Shown here: one piece after another, positions 1-9,629 of the stretch
How the letters are laid out: each line of letters starts with the position of its first letter
Numbering within the stretch: position 1 is the stretch's first letter
Assembly (NCBI GenBank): GCA_027475525.1
Contig: JAMWFC010000064.1
Coordinates: forward strand, 124,001-188,000
DNA length: 64,000 bases
Direction of reading: 5' to 3'
From: Macrolepiota albuminosa
Lineage: Eukaryota > Basidiomycota > Agaricomycetes > Agaricales > Agaricaceae
The notes under the pieces: generated by a model
The model's database searches: none
Told to the model about the DNA's origin: nothing
The model's input: the letters and a program-made list of their open reading frames with translations, nothing else
Program-made: the position numbers and the translations under genes

Positions 1-2206
1 GTGGCCACCAGAATCGTTCTAAAAGAGACACTCGAGTAGCGTACAGACCCCTATGTCCTAGCTCGTCATGCATGGCGCGCAGGACCCGTAAGCGACCTTC
101 TGGCTTGATGATCAGCTTGTGAGCGCCATCTCAATTTCATCGCCAAAGTCGGTTGTCGGTAAAGAAGAAGTGGGTGGCATATCAGATAAAGGTCGCGTAT
201 TGCTTGTCGGTAAGGCCTGCAGGTCGCTTGAGGTCTTGTAGCCATTGTTCAACGATTAACAAGCGACTGTCTTCTGCCTTTGCTTTGGCGGATCGGGGAA
301 CGGCATCGTAGGTCAAGTTTCTGCTGTCTTCTCTTAGCGGATGGGGTTCCTGTACGACTTTTACTGGAGGCAAGTCTTGTCCAAGGATGCTTGCCGTGTA
401 GAATGTGAGGGGTGCGCTAAAGATCTCGGGGCGGTAAGGGACAATGGGATGTAGAAGGATACTGGCAGGCTGTTGCCGTCGTAGTAGGGGAACTGGCTGT
501 TGTATGAGGTGCATAAAACCGTGTAATCTGTCGATCCAGTCCTCGAAATCGCTATCTGCCTGGGGATCCACTGCCGGGTCGCCAGGCTGCCATGGTCGCC
601 TAGAAAGTCCATCTGGTCCGTGGAAAGAGCTCTTGACGTGTACCAATTCAAAGTGAAACATAAGAATAGCGACCACCCAACGGTTCATGCTAGCGGATGG
701 CTGGATGTCGGGATTCTGCAGCATGCCTTTGATGTACCTAGCGTCGACTTCAACGATAAGGTTCCGTACGCCAATCAAATACATCTTTAGCAACCGGAAG
801 GCTTTGAAGAGCCCATAGAGTTCTAGCTTAGGCTGGCTGTAGCGAGACTCTCTGTCGTTTAGCGTGATGGATCCAAAGCGGTTGTAGCGTCGCTGTTTCC
901 AATTGTCGCTAAGGCACTGGCACAAGAAGTAGCCAACGGCAATGTACGAGGTATCCACCACCAAGATAACTGGGTCGGCAGAGCTATAGTCGATTGGAAC
1001 TAAGGGTTTGGCGTCTTGTAGGGCTTTTACTAAATCTCGTTGGGCAGTGACCTGGTCTGGCCCAAATTCGAAGGGCTCGTTAGCGCGGGTGAGTCGGTTA
1101 AGGGGATGTGCGCGATGGGCAAAATTCTTGACGAATATTCTGAGAACGCCAACGGTACCAAGAAAGGTGCGAACTTCAGATAAGTCACGGCAAGGACCCC
1201 ATTGCTCCAAGAGTGCTAAGCAAGACTCGTCGGGAGTGCAGATGTGACCGAGTATTTTGAACCTTGGCGCGCACAGGAGTTTGTGACCGCTAAAGGTACC
1301 ACCGCTATACTTCATACGTTGGAGAACTCGATTGAGCAGCAAGAAAAACTCCCATAGCGCTAAGTGAATGTTGGAGTTTTCGGGATGGATCGCCGGTAAG
1401 CCGTTCACAAGTCGCCAGTCTTTGGGGCCTTTGACGCCAACGTCATCAATGAAGCTAAGGACATTATGCGGTATCTCGGGTTGGAGGATGAAAGTGATGT
1501 CGTCATGGAATATGGGGACTGAGTTTGTCCAGCCCATCGGTAAGGTGACTAGGCACAAGGCGCCAAACGGGGTTTGAAAAGTGGTGAGATCCCGGGAAGA
1601 AGGGTGTATTAGGCGTTCATCGTAGCCAACGTAGAGGTCAAGGGTGGCGCCACAAATACGCCCGGCAAAGGACTCGGCAACGTGGTCAGGGAAAGGCGGT
1701 ACGCCAGAGTGTTGTATGGTAACTCTATTCAGCGGCTCGAGACTGTGAACTATGCGTAGATTGCCGTTCTTTTTGAGGACGCAAAACCATCGGGAGCGGT
1801 AAGAGCTATTGGAGGGTTCGTAGACGCCAGCCTTAATCTTGGTCCTAATGATTTGGCAGACCTCGGCTTCGATTCCAGGTGGTAACGGTCGGTTGTGCTC
1901 AGTCCACGGCACGTGAGGAATGGTCGGGATAACAACAGGTGGGAGGAAATTTGTACGTAGGCTGCCGCGCTCCGAGTCCTCCCAAGCGAAGGCTTTATCC
2001 TGTTTAGCGACGAGATCGGTAAGGACATTCAACTCATCTTTGGTCAAAAATCCTGTATCGTGCTCCTTGGCGAACTGCTGCTGGCGCTCTGCGGTAAAAC
2101 GTCCTGTGGGCTGAAAGGGTGGTGGTTTTGGTGATAAAGCTGGTATGTCGGCAAGAGGATCGCCAATGATCTGGCGCTTGATTCTAAACGTCTTGGGAGA
2201 GTGCGT
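1..2206 (-). pseudogene. Ty3-type pol: reverse transcriptase, RNase H and start of integrase (element 1)
   Basis: Retrotransposon polymerase region read right to left. The RT has the catalytic block FIDDV (FIDD at 1442-1453, in place of the usual YIDD/YVDD), preceded by a typical FQTPFGALCLVTLPMGWTNS fingers/palm stretch. RNase H follows with VVDTS, and a LSRRPWQPGD-like tail closes it. After an in-frame TGA at 182-184 and two more at about 137-144, the same frame carries the integrase zinc-binding segment (HDELGHRG, FWWPH), which runs off the window at base 1. The three stops all look like CGA-to-TGA changes, so the copy is dead by transition, not by deletion. The upstream half of the frame continues beyond the solo LTR at 2207-3277. 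Confident as Ty3-like pol; lineage not resolved. Confidence 0.9.
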
Positions 2207-3277
2207 TGATAGGCTTCTACTCGGACTGAGCGCATCAAGGGACATTATAGGCCAACCAACACTTGACGTATTCAGGACTCTAGCGACCAGTTGGGAATAT
2301 AGAGCAGCTCTAGCTCTGGCAAATTACTACAGGATGTGGAAATTTATCCTAACCCCTAGCTACCAGGCCTTCAGCGCACTCCTTTCACCTAGCCCAAGGA
2401 TGAAGAAGGCTCATAACGTATAACGCTAGCACGACGGCGGGAGAGGACTCTAACTAAACCCCGATCACTTCCAGAAGGAGCCAGCAGCAGGCGCTGCCAT
2501 TTGACGAGGAACTTCAATCAGAAGTCTAAAAGGATCAATGACGGCGGCACTGGATATACTTAAATCCGACATCTGGACCTGCCAGGAACTAATACAATGA
2601 GTAGCGCTGACATTAGCGCTCACGGCGTCTGTTGAGGATTTTCCAACCATACCCCGGAACAGCCTGGCCAATCGGAGATATAGTAAAAGTGAGCAGACTC
2701 GTACAATTCTAAGTCAATATAGAGTCGCCGCTGGTCGCCGTGGGTCATAACGCCGTTGGTCGCCGTCAGCCATGTGCAAAAGGTCGCCGTTGACAGGTCG
2801 CCGTTAGAGGAAACCACGAGGAGAGGCGCTAGGAGGTAGCGCCGCAGATGGGCTCGTATCTTGGCAAACACGGTAGCGCATAGTATATAAAATAGCTACT
2901 TTACATGTATATAACAACGAATCGTAACCCCTCAAACACACAGTTACACTTAGCGTTCAACTCGCGCTAGCTTCCTTCGACTTCATCACTAAGTCGGGCG
3001 CTAGCTTCATCTATCTCGTCTTCATCGTTTACGGTGCCACCTACGGGCACAATACGCTGCGCTACTCGTCTTTTCTCCAATATCTTTGCCTAAACTACGA
3101 TGCTTACCGTCTGCCAGGTAGCCCCCGAAGCGCTATAATCTAGCGCATCGTTTTACTACCTCCACTCGAGCACACCGGGACCCTGTCAGGACTCCTCACA
3201 ACTACGTACGCCAAGCGCTGGAGACGGCGTTGTACTGCGTATACGTCCAGCGCACCCAACCACTGTTGGCGTCATCA
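2207..3277 (+). mobile_element. Solo LTR (LTR D, 1071 bp) inside element 1 pol
   Basis: The sequence runs from TGATAGGC to GGCGTCATCA and is flanked by the 4-bp direct repeat GCGT (2203-2206 and 3278-3281). Removing the LTR and one GCGT brings the element-1 reading frame back into register on both sides, so this is a clean insertion followed by LTR-LTR recombination. Orientation is plus, judged from the related copy at 60947-61949, which is followed on its right by a TTTTGGAGCCC leader. It is rich in CpG, including a run of GGTCGCCG words at about 2724-2813. It is a relative of LTRs A, B and C in this window (shared TGAT..ATCA ends and GGCGTCATCA 3' end). Confidence 0.88.
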
Positions 3278-3878
3278 GCGTAGCAACGGGTTTTGTTTTA
3301 AGCGCAACTGGCTTATATTTCTTTTTGACTTGAACCCCTTTCCTTTTGGGAGCGTTAGCTTGGTTATACACGGATGTGGAAAGGGGAACTGTAGCCTGAG
3401 GAGTGGCAAGTCCAAGAATGGCAGGAGACTGGGCTCCGGGAAGGGTAGTGAGATATGTATCGGTAGACGCAATATTTTGAAACGACTCGGAAGCGGTAAG
3501 GTACAAGTAAGCTAGCGCAGAGTCGGTAATGTTTTGATTTTTCTGGGAAAGCTCAGCGTCGGTAGCGGATAGAGTAGTTAAAACTTCTTCGTCAAGAAAA
3601 GCGGTAGACACAACATTTACAAGACCAATAGAATGGTCATATTCCAGCGTTAGCGCCACATCTCCTCATCAAGAAAAGCGGTAGACACAACATTTACAAG
3701 ACCAATAGAATGGTCATATTCCAGCGTTAGCGCCACATCTCCGTGATCGTTGCCAATCACCTCCTCGATGGTCTGTGAAAACACCTGTGGGGAGGCTCGT
3801 TGGCGTGTTGGTCGGTAAACTCTGGGGGCTTAGCGCGGGTGCCTTTCCGTTGTCCCCTAGGGAACGTTGGCACCGTTC
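3278..3878 (-). pseudogene. Element 1 pol segment between protease and RT
   Basis: A poorly conserved linker of the Ty3 polyprotein, on the minus strand. An open frame at 3278-3659 includes EYDHSIGLVNVVSTAFLDEE and a basic stretch (KRKGVQVKKKYKP), and joins in register to the RT frame across LTR D. The frame is broken at its upstream end by a tandem 77-bp duplication (3589-3742); 77 is not a multiple of three, so the duplication shifts the frame. A TGA at 3880-3882 separates it from the protease. No catalytic motif is visible in this segment. The assignment rests on position and frame continuity. Confidence 0.65.
3589..3742. repeat. 77-bp tandem duplication (two copies, one mismatch)
   Basis: Bases 3589-3665 are repeated at 3666-3742 with one difference (third base of the unit, G versus A). 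The offset is exactly 77 bp, shared with four other duplications in the window, which suggests an assembly artefact and not biology. Confidence 0.95.
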
Positions 3879-3879
3879 G

Positions 3880-6054
3880 TCAAATTCCAGAATTGGGGTT
3901 GCTAATTGTTAGTGTCGTCTCGTCGTCGGTAACAGTCTTGACGACTGATTGCGCCAAGACGTTGAAGGGTCTGCCAAGAAGTAAATTGTATGCTGGGGAA
4001 CGTAAGATGTGTATCTGAAGATAAAAAGTAATGTCGCCAAGGGTGCAAGGCACATTCTTGGCGAGGCCTAAGGATCTGTCCACCGTACCGTTAGCGCTCT
4101 GCATGTTTAATATAACTGTAGGGTCATAAATGAGACCCAAATCGTTAGCGACTTCCGCTGCCATAGAAATGATCTGAGACCCGCTATCCACAATTGCCTC
4201 TACCTCGTGCTTATTGTCTACGGTTAGCGCGACTGAGCGGATAGCGTGCGATTCTTGAGCGACGGTAAGAATTGCTGGGTCTTCTCCATGGTCTACTGAC
4301 CTAAGATAGGTCTCCACTGAGTCCACAGAGGTGGCGTTAGCGATGGGGTCAGCAGGAGTATCCTCAGCGTCCAGAGAGTCGACGGTAATGGAAAAACCAG
4401 GGAGCGCGTCGTTGTGATCCTCGACCTCAGCAACGGTTGTTGCCAAGGGACGTCGAGGAGTGACTGCCGTCTTGACTTGGTTGCAGACGTCGGGAGCAAT
4501 ACTACAAAGCTCTTCAACTGATAAGGTAACGGCCGTTTTCATAATGCGGTTAAATACGTGGTTGGATTTTTCGATGTCAAAAATTGGCGTGGTAGGTTGG
4601 TAGCCACCCTCAGGACGTTTCTCGGGAGTGGCAAAGTTTCGTTGTGCGGGAGCATGATATCAGTCAGGAATCCCTGAGTAGGGATGGAGAGGCGGCAAAG
4701 GCGGTTCAGGAGCGGTAGCAGATGATGATGGTTCTGGAGCGGTAGCAGGCGGTGCGGCAGGAGCAGGAGTCGGTAACTTGCTAGCGGGAGGCATTGGCTT
4801 GTATCCTTTAAGAGGTTGTTTAGGCTGCTTAACTTCAACCCCATCAAAGACCTGATTCTTGAGCAAATCCAATTCCTGTTGGAGCTTGGCGATACGTTCT
4901 TCTTGCGAGAAAGTAGGGTGGTCGCCAACGCTATCGAAGTGTAAGACCTCGTGAACCATTTGCTGTTGGGTCGCCTGTTCAGGGTCGGGGTTGGCATTGC
5001 CAGAAAGCGTGCCGGTAACGATTTGTCCTGGGTTGCGCCTATGCCATTCATCAACTTGTTCCTGGAAAGACTTCTTGTCTGGGTAGTTGGGAATGATGGC
5101 GCCAGTAGTGAGCACTATCTTGCCGTCGATAGCCCTTCAAATCCTTCCTTGCCGAATATAGTTTTCTAAAGTCACGCAGCGTCCTCTAGTCATAGTATGG
5201 CCAATCTCCCCACAGAAGTGGCAAGGGCCATTAGCAGGTACATTAGCGGGTCAGTTAGCGAGATTGGTGGTAATCATAGTTTTGATACGAGTCATGGCGG
5301 AAGCGACAGCAGCGGTAACGGCAGCGTTGAGATCCTCCTTCTTAACGAAGTCAGCAGCAGGAGGCGGGATGGGAATGATACCGTTGGTTCGCTCAGGTGG
5401 TGGGCTCGTCCTAGCGCGTTGCAGCCCAACGCCAGTGTCTGTTCCCTTGAGAACCCATTTACCGGCTTCAAAGACGTTGGCAACGTTATAGGGCTCGTCT
5501 GGGTGATGGGCCTGATGAACAATTTCTAGGCGACGAGCAATACGAGTCCAAAGCGAGGTCGGGATGCCTTGTTGGAATAGGCGACGTTCCTCGTTAATGT
5601 ATAACTTGCCGTTTTGTACTAACCACCTAGCGATCTTTTGGAATTCACGGTAATACGTGGAGAATGCGCCAAGGGACGATGTGCCACTGTCAAATGATTC
5701 CTGTACTAGTTTCTGCAGCTCGTTTACTGAGTATCGGGTAGCCTCCTCTGCGCCAGGGTACAGCTGGATTACTGCCGTCTTCCAGCCCTCATACGATGCG
5801 CCTTGGGCTGGAACAGGTGGGGCGGCAGGAACAAAGGCGGCAAACTCAGCAAGGCCTGTCCACGTCTCTGCCGTGTCATACAATACGTATCTTGCCGTGT
5901 ACTCCTTCATCTGCGTGTGGTCGGTAATACCACAATCTCTAAACAAATACTCCAATTCCTTGAAATACTGGGAGAGCTCCTGTGGCTTGGACTCGTCCCA
6001 TTTTGGTGCCGAGAAGTGGTTGCGTGGCAGCATGCGCTGGACTTGTTGTTCCAT
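3880..6054 (-). pseudogene. Ty3-type gag, zinc knuckle and aspartic protease (element 1)
   Basis: One minus-strand frame from the ATG at 6054 down to the stop at 3880, cut by TGA codons at 5251-5253, 5137-5139 and 4660-4662. The N-terminal 267 codons are a capsid-type gag (MEQQVQRMLPRNHF, then a helical region with an ELQKLVQESF segment). Between the first two stops lies a zinc knuckle variant, C-x2-C-x4-H-x6-C (CHFCGEIGH..., 5176-5223). Next come a coiled-coil stretch (ERIAKLQQELDLLKNQ) and a Pro/Ala-rich linker. The retropepsin core has active-site IVDSGSQ (D-S-G at 4180-4188) and the downstream LLLGRPF motif. All breaks are TGA, consistent with CGA-to-TGA transitions; no large deletion is seen. 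Confidence 0.88.
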
Positions 6055-6430
6055 GTGTTGGCGAGTTCGGTTAGCGGTAGTGGGGAAGGAGTTCTAGAGA
6101 TTGGCGATGGGGTAAGAGAAATGGCGAGTTGAGAAAGCAGTGTTAGAGGAGTGATGGGAGTAACTAGTTGCGGTATGGTAAATGGCGACGCTAAGGGGTC
6201 GTCGGCGCTATAATCGAGGGAATGCAGGAAGAGATCAGGAAATGCGTCTACAGTGGTGTTCTGTAGTTCCTGTGCAAGAGAGAGACCCGGTAAGGCACCA
6301 GGTGGTTGTGGAGTTGATGGGTGGGAAGGAGCTATGCCTTCTGCCAACTGGTCTAGCAGACGGCACCTACGCTGGAGACGGGTTTCTGGTGGAATTCTGC
6401 CCTAGAGATCCCTCACGGTGGGCTCCAATT
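6055..6430 (-). other. 5' leader of element 1
   Basis: Untranslated stretch between the 5' LTR end (6431) and the gag start (6054). Immediately inside the LTR the minus strand reads ATTGGAGCCCACCGTGAGG. A near-identical TTTTGGAGCCCACTATGAGG follows the LTR at 60947-61949, so this is the primer-binding/leader position. I could not match it to a specific tRNA by eye. Confidence 0.6.
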
Positions 6431-8333
6431 TGATGACGCCCAAAGTTTGGTCAGTAACAAATGTGGCTAGAGTGTTACCGTACCAATTGCTTGCGTTGGG
6501 CGCGCTATAAGTGATTTGAGGAGTCCCGGGCAGGTCCCAGAGAACGCGCCTGTGAAAAAGGGGAAAAGTCGGTAACGGAGTCAGCAAGTGTAAAGCACTA
6601 AGGTAAAGCACCTAGGAGGAAGCGGTAAGCAAACACGGCAAGGTCAACGGCAAGAACGCAGTATGCTTAGCGAGGTCTAAGCGTCGATAATGCCTGCCGT
6701 AGCTGCAAGGCGCGAATGTGTTGAGTGTTGGCTAGTGTCTGTAACTGCTGATGAGTTTGACGTTGCCGACCGTAAATGAAATCTTGAGCGTAAGGGAGAC
6801 TGAAGAAAGGGGAGTAGGAAACTCTGGTCTGTTTTTTTGATTTACAAGTCGGTAAGTACTTTTATACTACAATGAGTTCACCGTCGCCAGTGGCTAATGA
6901 CGCCAAAGTGCGGTAAACTGGAAAATTTCATAGGGGTAGCTCCAACAGTTTCAGATCCCTACCGTCCATTCAAGAGCCTTAGCGACGCCAGGCGACAGAT
7001 CGCAAAGCTAAACCATCACTCCATCACCCTTCTGTCCATCAGAGTACCTAAGCGATGTCAGGTGCCAAATCAAGACGCTAAGCGGTGTCAGACGCCAAGG
7101 TCTCCGTCAGTTTTTGATAGATCATCAGGCTTCTCGCTAAGCGCTGTTGTCAGTGACTGATGCCATCTGTCAGTTGTCATTCTGTCTGCCGATTGGCGCT
7201 ATCACTGATTGGATCTGCTTCTTGCCGTGCGTGGCCATCAAATATTGCCAAAAATGGTTAGTTAGCGCGCGCTGATGAGCCTGCATCGTGGCTGGCTACA
7301 GATAGCACCAATACCCGCACCTCATATAGGCCCACTAGTACCACCAGAAGCGCCACGCTCTAGCGCTTCCAGCGCTATTTTTCTCATATTTTTACACTAA
7401 TAACTCGCAGCTACAGACTCCAATTACTCTCAGACCACTTTTTATGGCACCACTTATTCTTCGCACCACTATTGACACCTCGCCGCACCTTGCCACTTGC
7501 ACTCCAAGGCTATACATTTACACAGACACTGGGCATCAGTCAATCTGGCATAATGCTCTTAGCCAGTGGCAGCGCTTACAAAGGGAAATGATGAAGTATT
7601 TCCGTGACAGCATCATTATGGACCTTTTTACTATACAATTCAATTCACCGCATTTACTTACATTTTTATCAGTTCACCACTCTCTAGCGGCGCTTAACCT
7701 CTTAGCGTCAGCTAACTTTCTTTACTATAAATACCTACTTTTTGTTAGTAGTACAGGGAATCAATTTGGCAGTAGGGATCGTATCCCAACATTTTGGTCT
7801 CCATACGCAACAGACTACCTCTTGTTGACCGTGTCAAGCAAGGGGACTCTGCTCTAGTTTTCTATATCTCTCTCTCTCTAGCGCCTTGCAACTACGGCTT
7901 GGCTTTCGTGCTTAGATCCGCTAAGCAATCTCATCCTTTTATTATCACATTCTAGGTGCTAACACTTAGCGCCTCTTAGCAACCCTTTCCCGCACCTCTT
8001 AGCGCCTTCCTTAGCGACTTTCCCACGCTCTTAGCGCTCCCCCTTACCGACTTTTAGCGCCCTGTAGCCACATTTTGGAGCCATACGCAAGTGCTCCAAT
8101 CACCCACTTTCCTTGCCACCAACCTCTTGCCTATCGTATGTTCTCTGGGACCTGTCCAGAACTCTCTCACACACTTAGCACGCCCAAAGCTATATCGGCT
8201 AAGTAGCTGCACTAGTGATAGTCCATGCAGTGCCCAGCTTGATTTGGGCATCATCAGCGCTAAGGTATCCCGGACCTGTGCCGTGTTGCCGTAGCCTGCC
8301 GTTGATGCGCTGATCCTGTATGGGGTCCTATCA
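6431..8333 (-). mobile_element. 5' LTR of element 1 (LTR A, about 915 bp without its insertion)
   Basis: In the element's orientation the LTR runs from TGATAGGACCCC (8333) to GGCGTCATCA (6431). It abuts the gag leader, which identifies it as the 5' LTR. It aligns along its whole length with the solo LTR B at 28888-29960. It is split at 7272/7273 by solo LTR C (984 bp plus a GCGC target duplication). To its right the sequence jumps straight into the middle of an RT domain of another Ty3 family (8334 onward), so element 1 landed inside that element. It has abundant CpG and many TTAGCG and CGGTAA words. Confidence 0.85.
7273..8256 (+). mobile_element. Solo LTR (LTR C, 984 bp) inside LTR A
   Basis: It runs from TGATGAGCCTGC to GGGCATCATCA, flanked by GCGC direct repeats (7269-7272 and 8257-8260). 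LTR B shows the uninterrupted target. It is distantly related to LTR A (shared TCTCTGGGACCTG near the 3' half and similar termini). A 137-codon open frame inside (7444-7857) has no recognisable domain and is probably fortuitous. Confidence 0.85.
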
Positions 8334-9457
8334 GCGCATTGTACTGGAACGTCTTCGCCAGCACCAGCTCTATCTTAAGCCAGAGAAGTGCGAGTTTGAG
8401 CAGACTAAGGTTGAATATCTTGGACTGATCATCTCTCATGGAATGGCTGAGATGGATCCAGTCAAGGTGGCTGGTGTAGCGGAGTGGCCAGAGCCTAAGA
8501 ACAAGAAGGAGGTTCAGGCCTTCCTGGGTTTCACCAACTTCTACCGGAGGTTTATTCAGGATTTCTCACACCATGCCTGGCCCCTCTTCGATCTCACCAC
8601 TAAGGACACTCCTTGGCACTGGGATGCAGCACAGCGGACAGCCTTTGACACCCTCAAACAGGCAGTCACTTCAAAGCCTGTCCTTATATTCCCAGACGAT
8701 GACTCTCTCTTCCGTGTCGAAGCTGATAGCTCAGATTTTGCTACTGGGGCCATTCTCTCTCAACAGTCAAGGGAGGATGGTAAGTGGCATCCTGTGGCTT
8801 TCTACTCCAAGAGTCTCAATGCTGTGGAGCAAAATTATGAGATCCATGACAAGGAGATGCTAGCTATCATTCGGTCATTTGAGGAGTGGCGACATTTCCT
8901 TGAGGGTGCCAGGCATAAATTCGAGGTGTGGACTGATCACAAGAACTTAGAGTACTTTCGGACGGCCAAGAAACTCAACCGCCGACAGGCTTGATGGTCC
9001 TTGTATCTGGCCAACTTCGACTTCTCTCTGCATCACAAACCTGGACGGAGCATGGGTAAGCCAGATGCGCTTTCTAGGCAAGCAGATCATGGTTCAGGAG
9101 CTAGTGACAATGACAATATTGTACTCCTAAAGCCAGAACTATTTGCTATCCGTGCTCTAGAAGATGTGGTTGGCCAGGGAGAAGAAGTGAGCATCCTTTG
9201 AGACATCCGACGAGGTAACCGGAAGGGCGCTCAAGAAGATCTGGTAGCTAAGGCTGCCATGGCCTTGCATGATTGAGAGAGAACTGGAGTGAAGTCCGTC
9301 TGCACCGACAAGTGGTCTCTGGAGAATGGCCTTCTCACCTTTCGGGAACACATTTATGTTCCCAACTTGCCAGATTTCCGGAGGCGGATTGTGGAGCAGC
9401 ATCATGACTCTCGAGTTGCAGGACATCCTGGCAGATGGAAGACACTGGAGCTGGTCT
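8334..9457 (+). pseudogene. Ty3-type RT, RNase H and integrase N-terminus (family 2, 5'-truncated)
   Basis: Starts abruptly inside RT thumb sequence (RIVLERLRQH, then LKPEKCEFE and FLGFTNFYRRFI) because element 1 interrupts it on the left. RNase H-like residues follow ([35 protein letters not shown]), then an LPDFRRRIVEQHHDSRVAGH integrase zinc-binding segment running into the N gap. In-frame TGA codons at 8992-8994 and 9199-9201 and one just before ERTG (about 9274) sit at CGA-derived arginine positions. It is the better-preserved counterpart of the minus-strand copy at 25865-34289; pairwise comparison shows CpG-to-TpG/CpA differences in that copy. Confidence 0.88.
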
Positions 9458-9557
9458 NNNNNNNNNNNNNNNNNNNNNNNNNNNNNNNNNNNNNNNNNNN
9501 NNNNNNNNNNNNNNNNNNNNNNNNNNNNNNNNNNNNNNNNNNNNNNNNNNNNNNNNN
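9458..9557. other. Assembly gap (100 N)
   Basis: Exactly 100 N, a common default for a gap of unknown size. It falls inside the integrase of a multi-copy retroelement, so the join across it is uncertain. Confidence 0.99.
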
Positions 9558-9629
9558 ATTCTAATACACTTTGGATCTCCCTCTGCCAGCTGTGTGACTG
9601 AGCCACAGCCTCTAGAGGTCGCCCTTACA
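9558..9629 (+). mobile_element. 3' end fragment of a family-2 LTR
   Basis: The segment ending in GAGGTCGCCCTTACA is the terminal 72 bp of the LTR found in reverse at 25865, 27237, 32213, 33865 and 34835. It carries the long-form spacer (ATTCTAATACACTTTGG). It is probably the 3' LTR of the gypsy-type element at 8334-9457 or of a neighbouring copy; the gap hides which. Confidence 0.75.

Noticed and set aside
7444..7857. 137-codon open frame in LTR C
   Set aside because: Lies wholly within LTR sequence, no motif, and not conserved in LTRs A, B or D.
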